Shown here piece after piece: positions 8,722 through 17,691 of a stretch of DNA of 64,000 nt. Source of the stretch: Pelagibius sp050043265 (GTDB lineage Bacteria > Pseudomonadota > Alphaproteobacteria > Kiloniellales > Kiloniellaceae); NCBI GenBank assembly GCA_050043265.1, contig JBHJIR010000004.1, positions 62,001-126,000 of the forward strand, written 5' to 3'. A program made the translations under genes and the position numbers. The notes below the pieces were generated by a model. The model was given only the letters and a program-made list of their open reading frames with translations. It made no database searches and had not been told where the DNA came from. How positions within the stretch are numbered: position 1 is the stretch's first letter; every line of letters starts with the position of its first letter.

Positions 8722-10182
8722 ATGAGCATCGCTGAGAACTTTGCCGCGGCACCGCGTCACGAACCCATGCGCATCGCCGGCCGCAAGGTCGATGCCGAGG
8801 GCGTCATCGAAGTACGTTATCCCTACACCGACGAGGTGATCGGCACGGTGCCGGCGGGCAACGCTTCCCACGCGCGCCAGGCCTTCGAGATCGCCGCCGC
8901 CTACAAGCCCAAGCTGACCCGCTACGAGCGCCAGCAGATCCTGCTGAAGACCGCCGAGCTGCTGGTCGCCCGCAAGGACGAGATCTCCGACGTCATCACC
9001 CTGGAGCTGGGCATCTCCAAGGCCGACTCCTTCTACGAAGTCGGCCGCGCTTTCGACGTCTTCTCTCTGTCCGGGCAGATGTGCATCCAGGACGACGGCG
9101 AGATCTTCTCCTGCGACCTCACCCCGCACGGCAAGGCGCGCAAGATCTTCACCACCCGCGAACCGCTGACCGCGATTTCCGCCATCACGCCGTTCAACCA
9201 CCCGCTCAACATGGTGGCCCACAAGATCGCGCCCGCCGTCGCCACCAACAATTGCATGGTGGTGAAGCCGACCGAACTGACGCCGCTGACCGCCCTCATC
9301 CTGGCCGACGTGCTCTACGAGGCCGGGCTGCCGCCGGAGATGCTCTCGGTGGTCACCGGCCTGCCGCAGGACATCGGCCTGGAGATGATCCAGAACCCCA
9401 ACATCGAGCTGATCACCTTCACCGGCGGCGTACCGGTCGGCAAGATGATCGCCGACAAAGCCGGCTACAAGCGCACGGTGCTGGAGCTGGGCGGCAACGA
9501 CCCGCTGATCATCCTGAACGACCTCAGCGACGACGACCTGGCCAAGGCCGCCGCCCTGGCCGTCGCCGGCGCCACCAAGAATTCCGGCCAGCGCTGCACC
9601 GCGGTCAAGCGCATCCTCTGCCAGGAGAGCGTCGCAGACCGCTTCGTGCCGCTGGTGCTGGAACTGGCCAAGAAGATCCGCTTCGGCGACCCCATGGCCA
9701 AGGACACCGACCTGGGCACCGTGGTGCACGCCCAGGCCGCCGAGATGTTCGAAAAGCGCGTCCACCTGGCCGCCGAGGACGGCGCCGAGATCCTCTACAA
9801 CCCGGGCCGCCAGGGCGCCCTGCTGCCGCCCATCGTGGTCGACCGCGTGCCCCACGAGTCCGAACTGGTGATGGAAGAGACCTTCGGCCCCATCGTGCCC
9901 ATCGTGCGCGTGCCCGATGACGACGCGGCCGTCATGCGGATCTCCAATTCGACCGCCTTCGGCCTCTCCTCCGGCGTCTGCACCAACGACTTCCGCCGCA
10001 TGCAGGCCTACATCAGCGGCCTGAAGGTCGGCACGGTGAACATCTGGGAAGTGCCCGGCTACCGCATCGAGATGTCGCCCTTCGGCGGCATCAAGGACTC
10101 CGGCCTGGGTTACAAGGAAGGCGTCATCGAGGCGATGAAGAGCTACACCAACGTGAAGACCTTCTCGCTGCCCTGGGGGTAA
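8722..10182 (+). CDS. phnY: phosphonoacetaldehyde dehydrogenase PhnY
   Basis: A 486-residue NAD(P)-dependent aldehyde dehydrogenase that oxidises phosphonoacetaldehyde to phosphonoacetate, linking PhnW to PhnA. The catalytic Cys292 lies in NSGQRCTAVKR, the general-base Glu in VLELGGNDPLIIL, and the NAD-binding helix around TFTGGVPVGKM. The length and the catalytic position match the PhnY characterised in Sinorhizobium meliloti, and the gene order phnW-phnA-phnY is the same as there. RBS AAAGGA; 13 bases after phnA. Confidence 0.95.
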   Translation: MSIAENFAAAPRHEPMRIAGRKVDAEGVIEVRYPYTDEVIGTVPAGNASHARQAFEIAAAYKPKLTRYERQQILLKTAELLVARKDEISDVITLELGISKADSFYEVGRAFDVFSLSGQMCIQDDGEIFSCDLTPHGKARKIFTTREPLTAISAITPFNHPLNMVAHKIAPAVATNNCMVVKPTELTPLTALILADVLYEAGLPPEMLSVVTGLPQDIGLEMIQNPNIELITFTGGVPVGKMIADKAGYKRTVLELGGNDPLIILNDLSDDDLAKAAALAVAGATKNSGQRCTAVKRILCQESVADRFVPLVLELAKKIRFGDPMAKDTDLGTVVHAQAAEMFEKRVHLAAEDGAEILYNPGRQGALLPPIVVDRVPHESELVMEETFGPIVPIVRVPDDDAAVMRISNSTAFGLSSGVCTNDFRRMQAYISGLKVGTVNIWEVPGYRIEMSPFGGIKDSGLGYKEGVIEAMKSYTNVKTFSLPWG

Positions 10183-10203
10183 AGTTGCAGCACGGCAAGC
10201 CTG

Positions 10204-10482
10204 TCACCCTTGTGCGAGCGATTTCGCCAGGAAGCCCAGGATGGTCCCAAGCATGACGCAGGCGGCAAGACATCCCGCCGAGACGAGCAGGCGTTTGCGC
10301 AAAACCAGTCCCTGGGCCGTCAGCTTGCCGGGCGAGAAGACAGCGTTGAAGGGATTGAGCCGGAACCAGCCGTGCAGGTTTTCCGACGCGCCATGATAGG
10401 GAAGCCGGACTGCGTACCAGACCAGGGCAACGGCGGCGACAAAACCGACCACAACACTCAGCATGAAGGCGATATTGGCCAT
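10204..10482 (-). CDS. small two-helix membrane protein, unknown
   Basis: A 92-residue protein with two clear membrane spans (about residues 3-25 and 64-86) separated by a hydrophilic segment containing HGASENLHGWFRLNPFNAVFSP. I do not recognise a family. A GGAG element sits upstream of the ATG, and the reading frame has normal composition for a membrane protein, so it is likely real. It is the only gene in this part of the phosphonate island on the minus strand, between phnY and the EamA permease; no functional link can be claimed. Confidence 0.65.
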   Translation of the reverse strand: MANIAFMLSVVVGFVAAVALVWYAVRLPYHGASENLHGWFRLNPFNAVFSPGKLTAQGLVLRKRLLVSAGCLAACVMLGTILGFLAKSLAQG

Positions 10483-10575
10483 CTAGGGACGGCTCCATTT
10501 CCAAATGCCGATAGAATAGCAGGCAGCCGCAGAAGCCGCCTGAAGCAAAACAACATAAGAAGCTAGGATCTCTGA

Positions 10576-11418
10576 TTGTCTGAGTTCGCTGTCGCGCTGG
10601 TGCTGAGCGCGGCGCTGCTGCACGCCACCTGGAACGCCATCGTCAAGGGTACGCGGGCGCGCGCCCTGATCCTGGCCGCGGTGGCCGCCACCAACGGCAC
10701 CGTGGGGCTGGGCCTGCTGCTGTGGGCGGAGACGCCGGCACCGGCCTCCTGGCCCTACATCGCCGCCTCCTCGATCATCCACTACGCCTACTATTATTTC
10801 CTCGCGCTGGCCTACAAGTGGGGCGACCTGTCGCGGGTCTACCCGATCTCGCGCGGCATTGCGCCGCTGCTGGTCTCCCTCGGCGCGCTGATCTTCGCCG
10901 GCGAGCAGCTCTCGGCGCTGGGCTGGGGCGGTGTCGCGCTGATTTCCGCCGGCATCTCGATCCTCGCCTTCTTCTCCAAGGGCCCCAGCATCCCCGACCC
11001 GCGCTCGACCCTGGCCGCCATCGCCACCGGCCTCATCATCGCCAGCTACAGCATTACCGACGGCATCGGCGTCCGGCTCTCCGGCAGTCCCTTCGGTTAC
11101 ATGGGCTGGCTGTTCGTCACCGAGTTCCTGGTCACCGCCTTCGTTTTCGCCCGCCTCAGGCCCAGGATGACCCCCGAGGCGCGCGCCACCCTGCGGGCCG
11201 GCTACTTCGGCGGCTTCTGCGCCGTGGCCGCCTACGGCCTGGTGATCTACGCCAATACCCTGGCGCCGCTGGGCATGGTTTCGGCCCTGCGCGAGTCGAG
11301 TGTGATCATCGCTGCTCTCTTCGGGGTTGTCATATTCCGCGAACGGCCCTGGATCAGCCGGATCGCCGCCGCCCTCACGGTCGGCGCAGGAGTCCTGGTA
11401 TTGACGCTCACCCGCTAA
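10576..11418 (+). CDS. EamA/DUF6 permease associated with phosphonate catabolism
   Basis: A 280-residue drug/metabolite-transporter-superfamily protein with ten predicted membrane segments in two EamA repeats (HATWNAIVKGTRARALILAAV opens the first). Hydrophobic DUF6-type proteins of this size are known as recurrent neighbours of phosphonate catabolic operons (the phn_DUF6 type). The start is TTG at 10576, preceded by AGGA; the ORF begins directly with the first hydrophobic helix. Its substrate is unknown; export of alanine, acetate or a pathway intermediate, or 2-AEP transport, are all possible. Confidence 0.85.
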   Translation: MSEFAVALVLSAALLHATWNAIVKGTRARALILAAVAATNGTVGLGLLLWAETPAPASWPYIAASSIIHYAYYYFLALAYKWGDLSRVYPISRGIAPLLVSLGALIFAGEQLSALGWGGVALISAGISILAFFSKGPSIPDPRSTLAAIATGLIIASYSITDGIGVRLSGSPFGYMGWLFVTEFLVTAFVFARLRPRMTPEARATLRAGYFGGFCAVAAYGLVIYANTLAPLGMVSALRESSVIIAALFGVVIFRERPWISRIAAALTVGAGVLVLTLTR

Positions 11419-11457
11419 TTGGATGACGTATCAGTCAAATCTTCCAATACATAAAAA

Positions 11458-11476
11458 GAATAGATTTCCCCTATTC
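11458..11476. promoter_or_regulatory. LysR-box-like inverted repeat upstream of the 2-AEP importer
   Basis: A perfect GAATAG-N7-CTATTC inverted repeat, which also satisfies the LysR T-N11-A rule, lies about 130 bases before the binding-protein gene in a 188-base gap. It could bind the phosphonate LysR protein. Confidence 0.4.
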
Positions 11477-11606
11477 AAGTGTGGCGGGCACACTGCGCGC
11501 TTGGGACAGGCTGTGGCGGGGAGCCGCAGCGCCGGGAAACGCATGAACGTAACAATAATCCGGTAAATCCGGGCCTTCAGCTAGCAAACAGGGAGTTCAC
11601 CACACC

Positions 11607-12629
11607 ATGAAATTTCATAGCATCTGTCTGACCGCGATCGCGGCCAGCCTGCTGGTCGCCACGGCGGCAAAGGCGGAAACCGAGTTGACGGTCTATACCG
11701 CCGTCGAGGCGGAAGATCTGAAGCGCTACGCGGAGACCTTCAACGCCGACCATCCGGACATCAAAATCAACTGGGTCCGCGATTCCACCGGCATCATCAC
11801 CGCCAAGCTGCTGGCCGAAAAGAACAACCCGCAGGCCGACGTGGTCTGGGGCCTGGCGGCGACCTCGCTGCTGCTGCTGAAGACCGAAGGCATGCTGGAG
11901 GCCTACGCGCCGGCCGGCGTCGAGAAGCTGGACAAGAAGTTCGTCGACAAGAGCACCCCGCCGGCCTGGGTCGGCATGGATGCCTGGGTCGCCTCGGTCT
12001 GCTTCAACACCGTCGAGGCCGGCAAGCTGGGCCTGCCCGCGCCGACCTCCTGGAAGGACCTGACCAAGCCGGTCTACGCCGGCCACGTCATCATGCCGAA
12101 CCCGAACTCCTCGGGCACCGGCTTCCTGGACGTGTCTTCGTGGCTGCAGATATTCGGCGAGGAAGACGGCTGGGCCTTCATGGACTCGCTGCACCAGAAC
12201 ATCGCGCGCTACACCCATTCCGGCTCCAAGCCCTGCAAGATGGCCGCCGCCGGTGAGATCCCCATCGGCGTCTCCTTCGCCTTCCGCGGCGCCAAGTCCA
12301 AGGCCGAGGGCGCGCCGATCGACATCATCGTCCCCTCCGAAGGCGTGGGCTGGGACATGGAGGCGACCGCCATCGTCGCCGGCACCGCCAAGCTGGAGGC
12401 CGCCAAGACCCTGGTCGACTGGACGATCACCAAGAAGGCCAACGAGATGTACAACACCGGCTACGCCGTGGTCGCCATGCCGGGCGTCGCCAAGCCGGTG
12501 GAGTTCTTCCCGGACAACCTGGTCGACAAGATGATCGACAACGACTTCGAATTCGCCGCCAACAATCGCAAGGCGATCCTCGAGGAATGGCAGAAGCGCT
12601 ACGACTCCAAGTCCGAGCCGAAGAGCTGA
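11607..12629 (+). CDS. 2-AEP-type ABC transporter substrate-binding protein
   Basis: A 340-residue periplasmic protein of the Fe3+/thiamine/2-AEP binding family (type II fold). A signal peptide ends near residue 23 (ATAAKAETELTVYTAVEAED). Family segments include NWVRDSTGIITAKLLAEKNNPQADVVWGLAATS, WVGMDAWVASVCFN and MPNPNSSGTGFLDVSSWLQ. The gene heads a binding protein-ATPase-fused permease operon placed directly after phnWAY, the arrangement of the putative 2-AEP importers (PhnS2T2U2/AepX-like). A second, structurally unrelated phosphonate importer (phnCDE) is in the same island. Confidence 0.88.
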   Translation: MKFHSICLTAIAASLLVATAAKAETELTVYTAVEAEDLKRYAETFNADHPDIKINWVRDSTGIITAKLLAEKNNPQADVVWGLAATSLLLLKTEGMLEAYAPAGVEKLDKKFVDKSTPPAWVGMDAWVASVCFNTVEAGKLGLPAPTSWKDLTKPVYAGHVIMPNPNSSGTGFLDVSSWLQIFGEEDGWAFMDSLHQNIARYTHSGSKPCKMAAAGEIPIGVSFAFRGAKSKAEGAPIDIIVPSEGVGWDMEATAIVAGTAKLEAAKTLVDWTITKKANEMYNTGYAVVAMPGVAKPVEFFPDNLVDKMIDNDFEFAANNRKAILEEWQKRYDSKSEPKS

Positions 12630-12646
12630 ACCCATCCTGACCGTCA

Positions 12647-12682
12647 TCGAAAGGGCGCCGCGCAAGCGGCGCCCTCTTTCGA
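12647..12682 (+). terminator. hairpin after the 2-AEP binding-protein gene
   Basis: A perfect 9-bp stem GGGCGCCGC / GCGGCGCCC closed by a GCAA (GNRA) tetraloop at 12653-12674, flanked by further pairing GAAA/TTTC. There is no long T-tract. It lies in the 166-base gap between the binding protein and ATPase genes and is likely a partial terminator or an mRNA 3' stabiliser for the abundant binding protein. Confidence 0.65.
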
Positions 12683-12795
12683 TCCGGCCCTCCCTCCCGC
12701 ATACTGAGCCTTGAAACCTGCCCCTTTGCCTGGACCAGAAGGCAACGGGCGGGGGCGCGGTAATCGAGCGAGGCTTTACCCCAGAGGCGATTTCG

Positions 12796-13887
12796 GTGTC
12801 CAGCTACCTGCGCATCCGCGACCTGCATAAGAATTTCGGGGACTTCACCGCACTGCGCGACGTGTCCCTGGACGTTGAAGAGGGCGAGTTCGTCTGCTTC
12901 CTAGGCCCCTCCGGCTGCGGCAAGACCACCCTGCTGCGTGCCATCGCCGGCCTGGACCTGCAGACCTACGGCACCATCGAACAGGCCGGGCGGGACATCT
13001 CCGCCCTGCCGGTCACCCGGCGCGACTTCGGCATCGTGTTCCAGTCCTATGCCCTGTTCCCCAACCTGACCATCGAGCGCAACATCGCCTTCGGGCTGGA
13101 GAACAGCGGGCGGCCCAAGGCAGAGATCGCGGCGCGGGTCACCGAGCTGCTCGATCTCGTCGGCCTGGCCGACCAGCGCAAGAAGTACCCGGCGCAGCTC
13201 TCCGGTGGCCAGCAGCAGCGCATCGCCCTGGCCCGCGCCATCGCCTCCTCGCCCGGCTTGCTGCTGCTCGATGAGCCCCTTTCCGCCCTGGATGCCAAGG
13301 TGCGCGTCCACCTGCGTCATCAGATCAAGGAACTGCAGCGCAAACTGGGCGTCACCACCGTCATGGTCACCCATGATCAGGAAGAGGCGCTGTCGATGGC
13401 CGACCGCATCGTGGTGCTGAACCACGGCGTCATCGAGCAGGTCGGCACGCCGACCGAGATCTACCGCGAGCCGAAATCGCTGTTCGTCGCCGACTTCATC
13501 GGCGAGACCAACCAGATCCACGCGACCCTCAGCGGCCCCGGCCGCTTCACCCTGGGCAAGACGGAGCTGCAGGGCATGACCGACGGCCTGCAGCCCGGCC
13601 AGCCGATCGTCGTCACCATCCGCCCGGAGGACATCATCCCCCACGCCGCCGGCACCCGCACGGCGGTCAGCGACGGCGGCCTGCTGGACGTTACCATCGG
13701 CGAGATGGAATTCCTCGGTTCGTTCTGGCGTTCGCGGCTCAGCGGCGCCGCGCTGGACGGCGAGGAACTCTATGCCGACTTCTCGATCAACGCGGTACGC
13801 CGCCTGTCGCTCGGCGAGGGCGCGACGCTGACCATCGAGCTGCCGGGCAGCCGGCTGATTGCCTTTGCGGCGGAAGCGTCGGCATGA
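12796..13887 (+). CDS. 2-AEP-type ABC transporter ATP-binding protein
   Basis: A 363-residue importer ATPase with Walker A GPSGCGKTT, Q loop FQSYALFPN, signature LSGGQQQRIALARAIA, Walker B LLLLDEPLSALDAKV and a C-terminal TOBE-like domain from about residue 240. The start is GTG at 12796 with GAGGCG upstream. Its stop overlaps the start of the permease gene (ATGA). It matches the PhnT-like ATPases of the Fe3+/2-AEP class rather than PhnC. Confidence 0.88.
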   Translation: MSSYLRIRDLHKNFGDFTALRDVSLDVEEGEFVCFLGPSGCGKTTLLRAIAGLDLQTYGTIEQAGRDISALPVTRRDFGIVFQSYALFPNLTIERNIAFGLENSGRPKAEIAARVTELLDLVGLADQRKKYPAQLSGGQQQRIALARAIASSPGLLLLDEPLSALDAKVRVHLRHQIKELQRKLGVTTVMVTHDQEEALSMADRIVVLNHGVIEQVGTPTEIYREPKSLFVADFIGETNQIHATLSGPGRFTLGKTELQGMTDGLQPGQPIVVTIRPEDIIPHAAGTRTAVSDGGLLDVTIGEMEFLGSFWRSRLSGAALDGEELYADFSINAVRRLSLGEGATLTIELPGSRLIAFAAEASA

Positions 13888-15911
13888 CCGCCACGGCCGA
13901 TGCCGCGCTGCCCAAGGGGAAGCCGCAAGGCAAACCCCTGAAAGCGAAGCTGGGCCGCGACGACCTGGTCATGCGCGGCTTCATGGCGCTGATCGCGCTC
14001 TACCTGGTGGTGGCGCTGGCCTTTCCGCTCTATGCCATGCTGTCGAAGTCGTTCTCGACCTTCCGCTTCGACCTCACCGCCTTCGAGTTCCAGGTCAGCG
14101 ACGAGGACGGCCGCTTCACGCTGCCGCCGGTCAGCGCCGCGGCCCTCAACGACGACCTGCAGGCGGTGCCGCCCGAAGACCTCGCCACGTCCGGCGACGG
14201 GCGCCTGCCGGCGACCAGCTTCTTCCCCGATTTCAGCTTCCGCAGCCCGCTGCACTACCGCATCCGCGGCACCACCGACGATGCGGTCTACCTGATCGGC
14301 TCGGAACGCTTCAGCGGCACCGGCTGGCAGGAGGTCGATTCCAACACCTTCCGCCGGGTCATGCTGCGCCCGGTGCGCGACATCGGCCTGACCAACTACG
14401 CGACCTACTTCTCGACGCCCTCCCTCTTCCGCTCGATCGAGAATTCGATCTTCATCTCGGCGCTCAGCACGATCATCACGGTGACCCTGGCCTTCGGCTT
14501 CGCCTATGCCCTCAGCCGTAGCTGCATGCCTTTCAAGGGCATCTTCCGGCTGATCGCCATGGCGCCGATCCTGGTGCCCTCGCTGCTGCCGGGCATCGCG
14601 CTGGTCTACCTGTTCGGCAACCAGGGCATGATCAAGGAGCTGCTGCTGGGCGAGTCGATCTACGGGCCCATCGGCATCGTCATCGGATCGGTGTTCTTCA
14701 CCTTCCCCCACGCCATGATCATCATCACCACGGCGCTGGCGATCTCCGACGCCCGGCTCTACGAGGCGGCGGCCTGCCTGAAGGCCAGCCGCTGGAAGAT
14801 CTTCTGGACGGTCACCGTTCCGGGCGCGCGCTACGGCTTGATCTCCGCCGCCTTCGTGGTGTTCAACATGGTGATCACCGACTTCGGCCTGCCCAAGGTG
14901 ATCGGCGGCCAGTACAACATGCTGGCGGTCGACATCTACAAGCAGGTCATCGGCCAGCAGAACTTCGAAATGGGCGCGGTGGTCTCGGTGGTGCTGCTGA
15001 TCCCGGCACTGGTCGCCTTCGCCATCGACCGCGTGGTGCAGAAGAAGCAGGTGGCGGCACTGTCGGCCCGCTCGGTGCCCTACCAGCCCAAGCGGCATCC
15101 GCGCTTCGACGCCATCGCCTTCGCCTATTGCGGCCTCGTCGCCGTCTTCATCCTGGGCCTGCTGGCGGTCTGCCAGTACGCCGCGCTGATCAAGTTCTGG
15201 CCCTACGACCTCAGCCTCAGCCTGAAGAACTATGCCTTCGATCTGATGGACGGCGGCGGCTGGGATTCCTATTACAACTCGATCCAGATGGCGCTGCTGA
15301 CCGCCGTCTTCGGCACCCTGGTGGTCTTCATCGGCGCCTACATGGTGGAAAAGACCAAGGGCTTCGACACCGGGCGCGGCCTGTTCCAGCTCCTCGCCAT
15401 GCTGCCCATGGCGATCCCCGGCATGGTGCTGGGCCTCGCCTACATCTTCTTCTTCAACGATCCGCGCAATCCGCTGAACTTCCTCTACGGCACCATGGCG
15501 ATCCTGGTGATCTGCACGGTGACGCACTTCTACACCGTCTCGCACCTGACCGCGGTGACCGCACTGAAGCAGATGGACCGCGAGTTCGAATCCGTCGCGG
15601 CCTCGCTGAAGCAGCCCTTCTACCGTCTGTTCCGGGTGGTCACCGTACCGGTCTGCCTGCCGACCATCCTCGACATCTCGATCTATCTTTTCGTCAACGC
15701 GATGACGACGGTCTCGGCGGTAGTCTTCCTCTACTCGCCGACCACCACGCTGGCCTCGGTTGCCGTGCTGAACATGGACGACGCCGGCGACATCGCTCCG
15801 GCCGCCGCCATGGGCATGATGATCTTCTACACCAACGCCGGCGCCCGCATCCTGCACCTGGCCATCTCCAAGGGCGTGCTGAAACGCACCCAGGCCTGGC
15901 GGTTCCGGTAG
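13884..15911 (+). CDS. fused dual-domain 2-AEP-type ABC permease with large periplasmic insert
   Basis: A 675-residue permease in which two binding-protein-dependent permease domains are joined in one chain (about residues 190-390 and 440-660); each has an EAA loop (YEAAACLKASRWKIFWTVTVPG and FESVAASLKQPFYRLFRVVTVP). Between the first membrane helix (about 34-55) and the first domain lies a hydrophilic segment of about 120 residues (FRFDLTAFEFQVSDEDGRFT to RRVMLRPVRDIGL) with beta-type composition. Fused permeases of this class are usually about 530-570 residues, so this segment accounts for the extra length. It is probably periplasmic and could contact the binding protein. Confidence 0.87.
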   Translation: MTATADAALPKGKPQGKPLKAKLGRDDLVMRGFMALIALYLVVALAFPLYAMLSKSFSTFRFDLTAFEFQVSDEDGRFTLPPVSAAALNDDLQAVPPEDLATSGDGRLPATSFFPDFSFRSPLHYRIRGTTDDAVYLIGSERFSGTGWQEVDSNTFRRVMLRPVRDIGLTNYATYFSTPSLFRSIENSIFISALSTIITVTLAFGFAYALSRSCMPFKGIFRLIAMAPILVPSLLPGIALVYLFGNQGMIKELLLGESIYGPIGIVIGSVFFTFPHAMIIITTALAISDARLYEAAACLKASRWKIFWTVTVPGARYGLISAAFVVFNMVITDFGLPKVIGGQYNMLAVDIYKQVIGQQNFEMGAVVSVVLLIPALVAFAIDRVVQKKQVAALSARSVPYQPKRHPRFDAIAFAYCGLVAVFILGLLAVCQYAALIKFWPYDLSLSLKNYAFDLMDGGGWDSYYNSIQMALLTAVFGTLVVFIGAYMVEKTKGFDTGRGLFQLLAMLPMAIPGMVLGLAYIFFFNDPRNPLNFLYGTMAILVICTVTHFYTVSHLTAVTALKQMDREFESVAASLKQPFYRLFRVVTVPVCLPTILDISIYLFVNAMTTVSAVVFLYSPTTTLASVAVLNMDDAGDIAPAAAMGMMIFYTNAGARILHLAISKGVLKRTQAWRFR

Positions 15912-15923
15912 AAGGTAGAAGTA

Positions 15924-17441
15924 TCAGGCCGAGCGGCGGGCGCCGACGGCGCGTTCGGGCGGGAAGGTGACCGTCACGGTGGTGCCTTCGCCGGCCTGGC
16001 TGTCGACCTTCAGGGTGCCGCCGAACAGGCGCATGAAGTTGTCGCAGAGATGCAGGCCCAGGCCGGTGCCGGTGTGCTCGCGGGCGCGCGCGCTGTGGGC
16101 CTGCTCGAAGGGGCGCAGCGCCTTGGCGACGCCCTCCTCGGTCATGCCGATGCCGTTGTCGGCGACGCTGATGGCGATGCGCCCTTGCGGATCGGCCCAG
16201 CCGGTCACCACGATGCGGCCGCCCTCGGGCGTGAACTTTATGGCGTTGGACAGCAGGTTGTTGAGGATCTGCGCCAGCACGCGCTTGTCGCCCCACAGGG
16301 CGGGCATGTCCGGCGCAATCTCGGCGGTCAGGCGCTGGCCGGCGGCCTGGGCCGCCCCGGCCACCTGACGCAGGCTGCCCTGGATCAGGCTCTCCATGTC
16401 GAGGTTCTCCTCGACCAGTTCGTACTTGCCGGCCTCGACCTTGGAGATGTCGAGCAGATCGTTGATGAGGGCGATCAGCAGCGAGCCGCTGTGGTGAATG
16501 TCATCGACATATTCCTCGTAGCGCTGATCGCCGAGCGGCCCGAAGGCGCGGGTGCGCATCATTTCGCTGAAGCCGAGGATGGCGTTCAGCGGCGTGCGCA
16601 GGTCGTGGCTCATGTTGGCGAGAAATTCGGTCTTGGCCCGATTGGCCTGCTCGGCCTGGGAGCGGGCCTTCTCCAGTTCCGCCGTGCGCTCGGTGACGCG
16701 CTGTTCCAGGTAGGCGTTGGCGCGGCGCAGGCCGCGCTCGGCCTGGTCGACGCGCAGGCCGTTCAGCCGCAAGCGTTCCAGGGCCGCCGCCATGCGGCTG
16801 ACCTCGTCGTTGCGGCTGCCGGCGGGCACCAGGGTATCGAGGTCGCCCTCGCCGATGCGGATCATGGCATCGGTCACCCGCGCCAGGGACTCGGTGATCA
16901 GGTTGACGCCCAGGAAGACGACCACCGCGGTGATCACCGCCAGGATGGCCGCCGTGGTGGCGTCGTCGCGCACCGCCTTCCACACTTCGGTGGAAACCCC
17001 GGCGGTGGACACCCAGAGCTGCAGCGTGCCGACGACGTCGCCGGTCTCGGCGGTGATCTCGCGGTCGAACACCAGCACCTCGGCACTCGCCATGGAACCG
17101 GCCGCCGCGGGCTCGATGCCCTCGACACTGACCTCGGCCAGCTTCTCGCCGGCGGTGTCCAGCACCCTGGCGCCGGCGATCGAGCCGGTCGCCGCCAGGC
17201 GCTCCAGGCGCAGTTGCACCCGCTCGTAGTCATAGTCCCACAGGGGATCGGCCAGGGTGTCGCCGAACACACTGGTGAGGACCTGGGTCTCGGCCTTCAG
17301 GTCGCTCATCAGCCGCGCCGCGTGCTCCTGGCCGGAGAGCGCGGTGCTGATCATCGACACCACAACCACGGTCGCCAGCACCGTCAGGACGATGCGGTTC
17401 CGGATCGACGTGCCGGTAAATCTTGTGTTCTTCTTTCGCAT
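15924..17441 (-). CDS. membrane sensor histidine kinase (orphan)
   Basis: A 505-residue sensor kinase: membrane helix about residues 14-35, a periplasmic sensor of about 130 residues, a second helix, a HAMP linker, a coiled coil (ANAYLEQRVTERTAELEKARSQAEQ), HisKA with MSHDLRTPLN (His is the phosphoacceptor) and HATPase_c with N box NNLLSNAIKF, G1 DNGIGM and G2 GTGLGLH. No receiver domain or response regulator gene is adjacent. The start could also be a GTG at 17480; neither has a strong RBS. It converges on the 2-AEP permease with a 12-base gap and diverges from a family-3 binding protein, which may feed it a signal (inference). Confidence 0.9.
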   Translation of the reverse strand: MRKKNTRFTGTSIRNRIVLTVLATVVVVSMISTALSGQEHAARLMSDLKAETQVLTSVFGDTLADPLWDYDYERVQLRLERLAATGSIAGARVLDTAGEKLAEVSVEGIEPAAAGSMASAEVLVFDREITAETGDVVGTLQLWVSTAGVSTEVWKAVRDDATTAAILAVITAVVVFLGVNLITESLARVTDAMIRIGEGDLDTLVPAGSRNDEVSRMAAALERLRLNGLRVDQAERGLRRANAYLEQRVTERTAELEKARSQAEQANRAKTEFLANMSHDLRTPLNAILGFSEMMRTRAFGPLGDQRYEEYVDDIHHSGSLLIALINDLLDISKVEAGKYELVEENLDMESLIQGSLRQVAGAAQAAGQRLTAEIAPDMPALWGDKRVLAQILNNLLSNAIKFTPEGGRIVVTGWADPQGRIAISVADNGIGMTEEGVAKALRPFEQAHSARAREHTGTGLGLHLCDNFMRLFGGTLKVDSQAGEGTTVTVTFPPERAVGARRSA

Positions 17442-17553
17442 GCAGGACGTTCTTGTCTTCAACAGCACTGAAAAAAGCACGGATGAAAATACTAAAAACA
17501 GGATTCGTCTTCCCGACCATTAGACTAGAGCACAGTAGTAGGCTCTCCTTAAA

Positions 17554-17591
17554 CGATTCTTTACGCTGTTTCCCTTATTTATAAGGAATCG
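17554..17591. promoter_or_regulatory. dyad in the kinase/binding-protein divergent promoter
   Basis: Within an AT-rich stretch, CGATTC (17554-17559) pairs with GAATCG (17586-17591), and CCTTA-TTTA-TAAGG (17573-17586) forms an inner palindrome. It may be an operator or a 5' leader structure of the gene starting at 17692. Confidence 0.3.
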
Positions 17592-17691
17592 AGATCGTTT
17601 GTAGTTGTTTTGATTATTTGTGTACTACATTTTATTTGCAAGGCCGACGGGAATGCTCATCCCGACCGGCCTGAACCGACGGAGATCCAGA

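Noticed and set aside
6180..8729. A long antisense open frame across phnW and phnA, and similar ones at 13770-15857 and 41401-43248.
   Set aside because: These are antisense frames kept open by GC-rich third positions; compositions are His/Gln/Gly-rich without motifs, and the sense genes are well established.
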